Below are positions 35,284-42,813 of a stretch of 45,172 nucleotides of DNA, one piece after another. Source of the stretch: Pseudomonadota bacterium (GTDB lineage: Bacteria > Pseudomonadota > Alphaproteobacteria > UBA828); the NCBI GenBank assembly GCA_027624955.1, contig JAQBTG010000032.1, positions 1 through 45,172 on the forward strand. The letters are read 5' to 3'. The position numbers and the translations under genes are program-made. Under the pieces are notes generated by a model that was given only the letters and a program-made list of their open reading frames with translations, ran no database searches and was not told the DNA's origin. The stretch's first letter is position 1, and each line of letters begins with the position of its first letter.

Positions 35284-36525
35284 TCAGTTTGCGCCGGCGA
35301 CCTGGTCGGGCGTCCGCCCGACCACCTGGCGATAGATTTCGGGGTCCGTGGCACCCTCGCTGCCAATCACGAGGACGCGCGAACTTTCGTCAAGCCCAAG
35401 GGTCTTGCGCATGGTGTCGTTGCCGCACGCTGAAATCAGTGCTGCGGTCGCGGCGCAACCCGATTCGCCGGCCACGATCGGGCGGTCGCCGCCGACTCCT
35501 ACCGCCAGGATGCGCATGGTCTCTTCTGCTGCGATATCCGGAACAATGAGCGCTTCGTCAGCGCAGTCGCGCAATATCTGCCACGCCAACGGCGATATAT
35601 TCGCCCCGGCCAGACAAGCCATAAAGGTCTCGACATCGCCCGGCACCATTGTCGGTTCACCGGCCCGCATGGTACGCGCGATACAATCCGCGCGCTCCGG
35701 CTCGACCACCACCGTGCGCGGCCGCGCCGCGCCGAGCAGGCGCCAGAATTGACCGGCCACTCCGGCTGCCAAGCCACCAACGCCACCTTGAATGAAAAGA
35801 TGGCTCGGCACGCTGTCATGTGATTCCAATCCTCCCGGCCATTGCCCGGCGATCTCTTCCGCCATCACCATATAGCCTTGCATTACCCAGGCCGGCACTT
35901 CCTCATAGCCCTCCCAGGAGGTGTCGGAGACGACGAACCAGCCCTGTTCGCTGGCTTCAGTGGCGGCGACCTCGACCGAATCGTCGTAACTGCCGGAAAC
36001 CCTCCGGATTCGCGCGCCATAGGCGGCTATTTCATTCGCCCGCCCCTCGCTCACACCTTCATGCAGGTAGACCACGCTACCACAGCCGAACATCTGCGCC
36101 GCCCACGCAACGGAGCGGCCATGATTGCCGTCGGTGGCACAGCAGACGGTAATGCCAGACGTCACCGATTGATGATCCGCCGACAACAGCTCGGTAACGC
36201 CGGCGATGCGGATATTTCGTTCGGCCAATTCGCGACGCAAAACCTTGAGCACCGCATAGGCGCCGCCCAGCGCCTTGAAGCTCTTCAAACCGAAACGCTG
36301 GCCCTCGTCCTTGTAATGCAGTGTGCCGAGGCCAAGCGCGCTCGCCAGGCCGTTAAGCCGCAGCAATGGTGTCGGCGCATAGCCGGGCCAAACGGTAATT
36401 TCGCCCTTCGCCTCGGCAAACGCCTCGGCGCCGAGAATCTCCGCCGCCCGCCCGCCAAATGCAGCATTCTTCAAGGCCAATCCGTTCGCCTGATGACGGC
36501 AAGGGAATACCGGTAATTTTGTCAT
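35284..36525 (-). CDS. dpaL: Diaminopropionate ammonia-lyase-like PLP enzyme
   Basis: The start MTKLPVFPCRHQANGLALKN follows AGGAG closely and gives 413 residues. The sequence fits the YgeX/DpaL group of fold-type II enzymes, which convert 2,3-diaminopropionate to pyruvate and two ammonia. Motifs are WPGYAPTPLLRLNGLASALG, YKDEGQRFGLKSFKALGGAY with PLP Lys84, ATDGNHGRSVAWAAQMFG, HLFIQGGVGGLAAGVAGQFW and GESGCAATAAL. It is downstream of a GlcG-like gene on the same strand, which makes it part of a nitrogen-compound degradation block. Related threonine dehydratases are excluded by the YKDEGQRFGLKSFK segment (from memory of the family). Confidence 0.87.
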   Translation of the reverse strand: MTKLPVFPCRHQANGLALKNAAFGGRAAEILGAEAFAEAKGEITVWPGYAPTPLLRLNGLASALGLGTLHYKDEGQRFGLKSFKALGGAYAVLKVLRRELAERNIRIAGVTELLSADHQSVTSGITVCCATDGNHGRSVAWAAQMFGCGSVVYLHEGVSEGRANEIAAYGARIRRVSGSYDDSVEVAATEASEQGWFVVSDTSWEGYEEVPAWVMQGYMVMAEEIAGQWPGGLESHDSVPSHLFIQGGVGGLAAGVAGQFWRLLGAARPRTVVVEPERADCIARTMRAGEPTMVPGDVETFMACLAGANISPLAWQILRDCADEALIVPDIAAEETMRILAVGVGGDRPIVAGESGCAATAALISACGNDTMRKTLGLDESSRVLVIGSEGATDPEIYRQVVGRTPDQVAGAN

Positions 36526-36596
36526 TGGCAGAGCTCCTGTCAGGCGCAACGATCTATAGAAATCAGGTGAAGGGTGTGGGACAAAACGGGTCGGCG

Positions 36597-36992
36597 CTAG
36601 AGCAGATCAACGCCAGCGCGCGCACAGATTTCGTCTTCCTCGCCGGTGCCACCGCCAACGCCGCACGCGCCTTCGACGGCCCCGTCGCGAACAATCGGCA
36701 GCGCTCCCCGACCCATGATCATGTGTCCGCCTTCGGCCGCGACAATGCCGCGAAACGTCGGGTGGTCGGCGCGCTCGGTGAGACCGCCACTCGCCATGCC
36801 AAACGATGCCGAAGCTATCGCCTTGCCCTGACTCCCGTACACGCTGGCCCACATGGAGTTATCCATAGGTTGAAAAGCGACAAGGCGGCCGCCGGCATCG
36901 CAAATCGCCACGCTTATCTTGATATTGAGTTCTTTCGCCTTGGCCAGCGCGCCGGCACCAATGCGGTTGGCTTCTTCAAGCGTCAACGCCAT
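36597..36992 (-). CDS. GlcG/HbpS family small protein
   Basis: Starting at MALTLEEANRIGAGALAKAK (131 residues, ribosome site GGAGG), this is a single GlcG/HbpS domain: ISVAICDAGGRLVAFQPMDN, GSQGKAIASASFGMASG, GALPIVRDGAVEGACGVGGG and a C-terminal EDEICARAGVDLL. The family includes a heme-binding sensor partner and unassigned proteins often found beside catabolic genes. No heme ligand can be proven here. It lies 71 bp upstream of the ammonia-lyase gene and probably shares its transcript. Confidence 0.88.
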   Translation of the reverse strand: MALTLEEANRIGAGALAKAKELNIKISVAICDAGGRLVAFQPMDNSMWASVYGSQGKAIASASFGMASGGLTERADHPTFRGIVAAEGGHMIMGRGALPIVRDGAVEGACGVGGGTGEEDEICARAGVDLL

Positions 36993-37127
36993 GATTTTAC
37001 CTCCGAGATGAATTCGCTTCCGGCCCGTCTTCCAGGCAATTCCACTGTAGCCGACCGCTGATGGTGGTTCAGCCCTTTTCACCGCTGCCGGTGTTGCGAG
37101 CCCGGTTTAAAAGAACGAGCGAATGGC

Positions 37128-37142
37128 TTTCTGTTACAGAAA
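37128..37142. promoter_or_regulatory. Perfect 7-1-7 palindrome upstream of the glcG-like gene
   Basis: TTTCTGTTACAGAAA is symmetrical around one base and lies about 136 bases before the glcG-like start, in the 200-bp space after the molybdopterin oxidoreductase gene. It could be an operator for the glcG-dpaL unit. No regulator gene is adjacent. Confidence 0.35.
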
Positions 37143-37192
37143 ATGAGCCGGGGCGGGAATGGTGGCACTTTAGCCCCTCCGCCCGGAGACGC

Positions 37193-39670
37193 CTAACGAG
37201 CCCGGGGTTTGTCGGCATTTGCCGCCGCCTGTTTTGCTTTGGTGGTCGGCTTCTTTTTAAATACCGGATTTGGCTTGAGTGACTCGCCATGCCTTACGAT
37301 CTGACAGGCGTAGGATTTGTGCGGCGCCGCGCCACTCATCGGATCGATGGTCTCGTTGGCAAAAACTGCGTTCAAATTTGCACCGTCGCCATCGATCGCC
37401 TCATAGCCGGGAAGCGAAAGCGCGCTGTTCGATTGCCACCAGCCATGCGTGGCAACTACGACCTTGGGATGCAAATTAGCCGAAAAATGAGCTTTAAGGC
37501 GGAGCTGACCATGCGGCGTCAAAAGCGACACCCAGTCACCGTTCTGAATACCTCTGGCTTTGGCAGTATTCGGATGAAGCTCCACCCGGGGGTCGGGTTC
37601 AATTCGGCGTAGGGCCGGAATCGCACGGCCTTGGCTGCCAAGATATTGCGGCGATTTTACCGAAGTGAGAATCAGTGGAAATTCCTCAACCAGATTGGGC
37701 CGCCCTACCGCGCCCATGCCGGGTTCGACAAATTCGGGCAGCGCTGAGTATCCGTGGCGCAACAACACCTCGGAATAAATCTCGACCTTTTTGCTCGGGG
37801 TGTTGAACCCGGGCGCATCGTTGCGGCCGGTGCCGGCATATTTGCGGTAGCGAGTTTGCAGCGGAACACGCACGCCGCCGGGATTCTCGCGCAGATTTTC
37901 GAGCTCGACGCCGCTCGGCGCAAGCATCTCACGGTAACCGGCATCGATGTCGCCGTCCCAAAACAATTTGGAAAACCCCATCTGCTCGGCGAGAGCGAAG
38001 GCGATCCATGCATCCGATCGGGATTCGCCTCTCGATTCGACCGCAGCGGAGCGCATCTGGACGTAGCTGGAAGCCTCTTGGCTAACCGTGAAATCTGTTC
38101 GCAGGCCCTCGCGCTCCCACGGCGTATTGACCGGCAAGACGATGTCGGCGTGCGTCGCTGTCGGCGACATAAAAATGTCCGCATGCACCATGAATTCAAG
38201 CGCGTCGAGCGCCTTAGCGCCGCGCGCACCATCCGAATGTGACATCAATATGTTTAAGCCGAAACTTGCCAAGCCCTTTACCGCATAAGGCTCCTGATCG
38301 AGAATCGCGGTGTAAAGCGCGTCTGATGTGATCCACCCGTTGATGCCTTCCGGTCCAAGCGGCCGCACGTCGAGACCGAGTGTCTTTTGCCGCTGGTTCC
38401 TCGACATCAATCCGGCGCCGCTCACGTCATTGACCGGCACCAAGTCAAAAAGGACATTGCCGCCCTCGGCGTCGAAGCTGCCGGTGAGAGCATAAAGCAG
38501 CGCGATCGCCCGGCTGTTCTGGCCCGAATTGCTGTGCTGCTCAATACCGGACCAGGTGTAAATAGAGACCGGGCCGGAGTTGTCCATCAGTCGTGCTGTT
38601 TCGCGCACCTGGTGCGCCGGAACCCAGGTGAGTTCTTCAACACGCTCCGGCGAATAGCGCCGGCACAAATCATGACAAAGGTCGAAGGCGGGGCGACAAT
38701 GAATTGTGCCGTGCGTACCGGCTACCTCAAATTGGCCCGTCAGTGCGAGGTCGGCGCCGGCGCGCTCATAGCTGCCAGTCGCGACATCGTAGAGCACAGG
38801 TTCACCGCCTGCCTTGTCCCAGGCCACATGGTCGGTCGATTTTCCGACGCCGCTCAGATCCGCGCCGGTCAGAAAATGGCCGGTGTCTTGGCGCACGAGA
38901 AACGGCCCGTTGGTCCAATCGCGCACAAATGCGCGGTCGAACAGGCCTTCGTCGACCATTACTGCGGCAATGCCTAGCGCCAGTGCGCCGTCGCTGCCGG
39001 GGCGCACGCGTAACCATTGATCGGCCTTAGATGCGAAGCCGACGCGGCGTGGATCGATAACCACGAGCTTGGCGCCGCGCGCTTTGGCATCGGCCACGCG
39101 CGTCGCGTGTGGCAGCCAAGTCGAGCTTGGATTATGGCCCCACAAGACGATGCAGCCGGTATGTTCCAGGTCCGGCATCGGCATACTCACACCGAACGTG
39201 TGGGGGTAAACGTAATCTCTGGTGAAACCGCAGAGCTCGATAGAGGCAACCACATTGGGGCTGCCAAACGCTTGTCTCAGACGTTCGACCCAAGAATAAC
39301 CGTCCTGCATCGAGGTGCCGGCAGCGGTCGTAATGTTAAAGGCGACTGATTCACTACCGTTTTTTTTAGCCAAGAGTTTGAGCGCCTTGGCGGTCGTACT
39401 GAGGGCTTCATCCCAGCTGATCCGCTGCCAGCCCGGGTCGGGATCGCCTTTCGGGCGTGTGCGCTTTACCGGATATAACAGACGATCGTCGCTATAGACA
39501 TATTCCGGCGCGGCTCGCCCTTTGGCGCAGAGTGCTCTTCCGGTGGGATGCGAAGGATTGGGTTCGACCGCGATCAACCGTTCATTTTTTACAACGGTAA
39601 TACAGCCGCAACTTGACCAGCACATCGCACAGTAACTTTCAGTACGCTGTGCAGCTTGCTCTGACTCCAT
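37193..39670 (-). CDS. Molybdopterin oxidoreductase (DMSO-reductase superfamily), cytoplasmic
   Basis: With the start at MESEQAAQRTESYCAMCWSS the product has 825 residues. A 4Fe-4S site is formed by Cys14, Cys17, Cys21 and Cys48 (CxxC-x3-C-x26-C). Cys147 in SIELCGFTRDY is placed to ligate molybdenum or tungsten. LWGHNPSSTWLPHATRVADA, KARGAKLVVIDPR and the C-terminal molydopterin-dinucleotide-binding barrel (RVELHPNTAKARGIQNGDWV) complete the family. No Tat signal is present, so it is cytoplasmic. No electron-transfer subunit accompanies it. The substrate is unknown; sulfur or nitrogen oxides and hydroxylations are both seen in this superfamily. The Lys/Ala-rich tail (KKKPTTKAKQAAANADK) is unusual. 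Confidence 0.9.
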   Translation of the reverse strand: MESEQAAQRTESYCAMCWSSCGCITVVKNERLIAVEPNPSHPTGRALCAKGRAAPEYVYSDDRLLYPVKRTRPKGDPDPGWQRISWDEALSTTAKALKLLAKKNGSESVAFNITTAAGTSMQDGYSWVERLRQAFGSPNVVASIELCGFTRDYVYPHTFGVSMPMPDLEHTGCIVLWGHNPSSTWLPHATRVADAKARGAKLVVIDPRRVGFASKADQWLRVRPGSDGALALGIAAVMVDEGLFDRAFVRDWTNGPFLVRQDTGHFLTGADLSGVGKSTDHVAWDKAGGEPVLYDVATGSYERAGADLALTGQFEVAGTHGTIHCRPAFDLCHDLCRRYSPERVEELTWVPAHQVRETARLMDNSGPVSIYTWSGIEQHSNSGQNSRAIALLYALTGSFDAEGGNVLFDLVPVNDVSGAGLMSRNQRQKTLGLDVRPLGPEGINGWITSDALYTAILDQEPYAVKGLASFGLNILMSHSDGARGAKALDALEFMVHADIFMSPTATHADIVLPVNTPWEREGLRTDFTVSQEASSYVQMRSAAVESRGESRSDAWIAFALAEQMGFSKLFWDGDIDAGYREMLAPSGVELENLRENPGGVRVPLQTRYRKYAGTGRNDAPGFNTPSKKVEIYSEVLLRHGYSALPEFVEPGMGAVGRPNLVEEFPLILTSVKSPQYLGSQGRAIPALRRIEPDPRVELHPNTAKARGIQNGDWVSLLTPHGQLRLKAHFSANLHPKVVVATHGWWQSNSALSLPGYEAIDGDGANLNAVFANETIDPMSGAAPHKSYACQIVRHGESLKPNPVFKKKPTTKAKQAAANADKPRAR

Positions 39671-39775
39671 CGCCCAGCTCCTGAATGTGGATAGACGTTT
39701 GCCTAGCGCAAAGACGCGTCCATGACGCGTTGACGGCACCGATAGGGCTCGTATCCGAACATGTCGATCAAATGT

Positions 39776-40156
39776 CTAGGCAGCAAGCTGCTCTGCGTCG
39801 GGGTCGTGAATGAAGAAGATCTTGCGAATTGTCTCCACGACTTCCCACTCGGCGACTTCCCCCTTGCGGGTATAAAAAGTATCGTCGGCTATATATTCAT
39901 GCATGTTGCCATCTTCGTCTTTGAGCCGGATCTTACCGGCGAGCAGGGTGCATATTTCGTCGCCCGGATAGGTATATTCGAAACTGCCCGGCGTGCATTC
40001 CCAGACGCCGACCATCGTCCGCTTACCGAACCCACCGACATCAAAACGCCCAGAATGCACTGGATTTCCTTTGATCTCATTGACGAACGGCAAATCTTCC
40101 AATGATGGCCATGGCTCAAGTGCGCCTTTGTCTTTGAGCGCTGTGTAATCCAGCAT
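39776..40156 (-). CDS. Small cupin-domain protein
   Basis: The 126 residues form one cupin barrel of the DUF861/EutQ-like type: MVGVWECTPGSFEYTYPGDE, ICTLLAGKIRLKDEDGN, DTFYTRKGEVAEWEVVETIR and KIFFIHD. The classic metal-binding His residues of cupin motif 1 are replaced (YPGDEICTLL), so metal binding is uncertain. AAGGAA lies upstream of the ATG. It precedes the molybdopterin oxidoreductase gene on the same strand by about 105 bp and is divergent from the CCR-like gene. Confidence 0.85.
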   Translation of the reverse strand: MLDYTALKDKGALEPWPSLEDLPFVNEIKGNPVHSGRFDVGGFGKRTMVGVWECTPGSFEYTYPGDEICTLLAGKIRLKDEDGNMHEYIADDTFYTRKGEVAEWEVVETIRKIFFIHDPDAEQLAA

Positions 40157-40500
40157 TTATTCAATTCCTTCTTAAAGTGGAGCCCACTAGAAACGGGCAT
40201 CAAGCCGACAATAACCGAATGCGTGAATAATTACCTGGAGATTTCCCGAGCACCGAGATTCCACCCAGGTCGCATTTGTTCGCCGTCGGCGTCTCAGGAG
40301 TGCCCGTTTGCCGTGGCTAAACTTGAAATATAAATTGCCGATATATGCTGACGAATCTTGAAGCGGAGCCCTCAATATGAGCCAATCGTTTTGGATATCC
40401 CGCCCGATCCGACGAAAATCGATATTCTGAAGCCGGGCGCTGTTGAGTCTTGCACGCCACAACAAATATTATTTGAACACTAAGGAGCTATTGGGGACCC
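40157..40500. other. 344-bp divergent control region
   Basis: This region must hold the promoters of the cupin gene (minus) and the CCR-like gene (plus). AT-rich stretches occur at 40318-40350 (TTGAAATATAAATTG). A short plus-strand frame at 40358-40483 is treated separately. I found no clear operator palindrome. Confidence 0.4.
40358..40483 (+). other. Possible 41-residue ORF or decayed gene end before the CCR-like gene
   Basis: After an in-frame TGA the frame runs from TTG 40358 to TAA 40481. The peptide includes YEPIVLDIPPDPTKIDILKP and [15 protein letters not shown], which reads like real protein rather than random translation. The downstream gene starts 17 bases later. It has no ATG and no clear ribosome site, so it could be a leader peptide or the tail of a lost gene. 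Confidence 0.3.
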
Positions 40501-41733
40501 ATGGAACTGTGTGACCTCGGCGATCATCCGCCGCTAACTGAAATTCCGAAAAAAATGCATGCCTTCGTTGTTCGCCAAGATCGGTTCGGCGAACCTGAAG
40601 ACGCGTGGCAGCGTGAGATTATCGACACGCCCGAGATCGGGCCTTTGGATGTACTGGTTTACGTCATGGCGACGGGAATCAATTACAACAATGTGTGGGC
40701 CGCGCTTGGCAAACCGGTCGATGTCATCGCTGACCGCCAGAAGAAGGGCGAGCCGGAAGACTTTCACGCCGGCGGCAGCGATTGTTCAGGCATTGTCTGG
40801 GCAATTGGCGAGCAAGTCACAAATGTAAAACCCGGCGATGAAGTTGTCGTGCATAGTGGATGGTGGGAGCCGGATGATCCTTGGGTGCTGTCGGGCAAAG
40901 ATCCGATGCTCGCCGAGAGCACGCGTATTTGGGGCTATCAGACCAATTACGGCAGTTACTGTCAGTTCGCCCGCGCCCAATCCCATCAATGCCAACCGAA
41001 ACCGAAACATCTGACCTGGGAAGCGGCAGGCAGCTACTTGCTGTGCGCCTCAACGGCCTACCGCATGCTCATGGGGTGGCAGCCGAACATCGTCGAGAAA
41101 GATGATTATGTCCTGGTGTGGGGCGCCGCAGGTGGGCTGGGCAGCATGGCGCTGCAAATTGTCGCAGCGCATGGCGGCAAACCAGTCGCCGTTGTCTCCG
41201 ATGACGCCAAGCGGCAATTCTGCCTCGACCATGGCGCCGTCGGCGTCATCAATCGCAATGACTTCTCCCATTGGGGAACGATGCCTGACACCAACAGCCC
41301 GGAATGGGGGGTGTGGTTCAAAGGCGCGCGTGAATTCGGCAAGGCGTTTTGGGAAGCTGCCGGCGGCAAAGTGAGTCCGAGCATTGTGTTTGAACATTCC
41401 GGCGAAGCGACCCTACCAACCTCGGGTTTTCTTTGCGGCACCGGCGGCATGATCGTCATTTGCGCCGGCACCAGCGGCTACAATGTAACGCTGGACCTGC
41501 GCTATCACTGGATGCGCCAAAAACGCTTCCAGGGCAGCCATCTATCGAATGACCCGCAGGCGAAAGCAGTGAACCAGCTCGTCATCGACGGCAAAGTTGA
41601 CCCTTGTCTCTCGCAAACATTCACCTTCGACGAAATCGGCAAAGCTCATCAGCTCATGCATGAGAATCGTCACCCCTACGGCAACATGGCGGCCTTGGTG
41701 AATGCGACAGCGCTCGGCCAAGGGGCGTCCTAG
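40501..41733 (+). CDS. Crotonyl-CoA carboxylase/reductase family enoyl reductase, altered CO2 pocket
   Basis: The 410-residue MDR-type protein follows crotonyl-CoA carboxylase/reductase (CCR) along its whole length: [98 protein letters not shown] and [17 protein letters not shown] reduces crotonyl-CoA with NADPH while adding CO2. Four residues of the Kitasatospora enzyme (Asn81, Phe170, Glu171, His365) line the CO2 site. The counterparts here are an Asn of NYN, Tyr146, Gln147 and His299, so the key Glu is a Gln. Other ethylmalonyl-CoA pathway genes are absent from this window. It may be a plain enoyl-thioester reductase or use another acyl-CoA. Confidence 0.87.
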   Translation: MELCDLGDHPPLTEIPKKMHAFVVRQDRFGEPEDAWQREIIDTPEIGPLDVLVYVMATGINYNNVWAALGKPVDVIADRQKKGEPEDFHAGGSDCSGIVWAIGEQVTNVKPGDEVVVHSGWWEPDDPWVLSGKDPMLAESTRIWGYQTNYGSYCQFARAQSHQCQPKPKHLTWEAAGSYLLCASTAYRMLMGWQPNIVEKDDYVLVWGAAGGLGSMALQIVAAHGGKPVAVVSDDAKRQFCLDHGAVGVINRNDFSHWGTMPDTNSPEWGVWFKGAREFGKAFWEAAGGKVSPSIVFEHSGEATLPTSGFLCGTGGMIVICAGTSGYNVTLDLRYHWMRQKRFQGSHLSNDPQAKAVNQLVIDGKVDPCLSQTFTFDEIGKAHQLMHENRHPYGNMAALVNATALGQGAS

Positions 41734-41795
41734 GAGCATGTGACCAAGCGCGCGCGAGCCATCGAATTAAAGACAGTGCCGAAAGGATATAGGCC

Positions 41796-42791
41796 ATGAC
41801 GGTAACCGCGGTGACGAATAAGGATCTGCACGATGACGCGTTGATAATCGATGGCCTGGTGATTTCAAAATGGAGCCGGAACGTATTTGTAGATATGCGC
41901 AAGGGTGGGCTCACGGCGGCCAATTGCACCTGCTCCGTCTGGGAAGGCATCCGCGGGTCGCTCGACAATGTCGCCGAATGGATGCGCATGTTCACGGCCC
42001 ATGACGATCTGATTCTACAGGTCAGAACCACCGAAGACATCACCCGCGCCAAGCAAGAGGCTAAGACCGGCATCATTCTCGGCTGGCAGAACACCAGCGG
42101 GATCGAGGATCGCATCGAATATCTGGCGGTCTTCAAGCAGCTCGGCGTCAACGTCATGCAGCTCACCTACAACACGCAGAATTTTGTCGGCTCCGGATGT
42201 TATGAAAGCGTCGATAGCGGGTTGTCGGATTTTGGCCGCGATGTCGTCGATGAAATGAACCGCCTCGGCATCCTTGTCGACCTATCCCATGTCGGACCCA
42301 AAACCAGTGACGAAGCTATCCGCCATTCCAAAAAACCGGTGGCCTATTCCCATTGCTTGCCGTCCGGCCTGAAGGAGCACCAACGCAACAAATCGGATGA
42401 GCAGTTGCAGTTCATCTCCGATCGCGGCGGCTTTATCGGCGTCACTATGTTTCCATCATTTCTCCGGCGCGGCACTGATTCAACGGTCGACGATTATGTC
42501 GAGGCGATGGACTACGTGATTAATCTGGTCGGTGAAGACTGCGTCGGCTTCGGCACCGATTTCACCCAGGATCAGGACCAGGCGTTTTTCGACTCGCTCA
42601 TGCACGACAAGGGCGACGGCCGCGAGCTAACCGTCTTTGGTGAGATCGTCAATCCGCTCGGCATGCGCACCATCGGCGATTACCCCAACCTAACGAACGC
42701 AATGTTGCGCCAGGGTTGGCCCGAGGTGAAAGTGCGAAAAATTATGGGCGAGAACTGGCTTCGAGTGCTGAAAGAAGTTTGGGGCGCCTGA
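41796..42791 (+). CDS. Membrane dipeptidase-like (M19 family) protein lacking part of the metal site
   Basis: The 331 residues match the M19 renal-dipeptidase fold: IIDG at residue 17, ILGWQNTSGIEDRIEYLAVF, LGVNVMQLTYNTQNFVGSGC, LSDFGRDVVDEMNRLGILVD, LSHVGPKTSDEA and PVAYSHCLP, GFGTDFTQ. Classical enzymes bind two zinc ions with HxD near the N-terminus, a bridging Glu and two His. Here His165 and His186 remain. The HxD position reads LVI (residues 21-23) and the Glu position is Gln98. So it is probably a one-metal or altered enzyme rather than a normal dipeptidase. M19 proteins of this kind occur beside dimethylglycine-demethylase genes in Pseudomonas (from memory), and a related flavoprotein gene lies next door here. 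AAGGAT precedes the ATG. Confidence 0.85.
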   Translation: MTVTAVTNKDLHDDALIIDGLVISKWSRNVFVDMRKGGLTAANCTCSVWEGIRGSLDNVAEWMRMFTAHDDLILQVRTTEDITRAKQEAKTGIILGWQNTSGIEDRIEYLAVFKQLGVNVMQLTYNTQNFVGSGCYESVDSGLSDFGRDVVDEMNRLGILVDLSHVGPKTSDEAIRHSKKPVAYSHCLPSGLKEHQRNKSDEQLQFISDRGGFIGVTMFPSFLRRGTDSTVDDYVEAMDYVINLVGEDCVGFGTDFTQDQDQAFFDSLMHDKGDGRELTVFGEIVNPLGMRTIGDYPNLTNAMLRQGWPEVKVRKIMGENWLRVLKEVWGA

Positions 42792-42813
42792 CCCGCGCCA
42801 AGCGCCCCTGACC

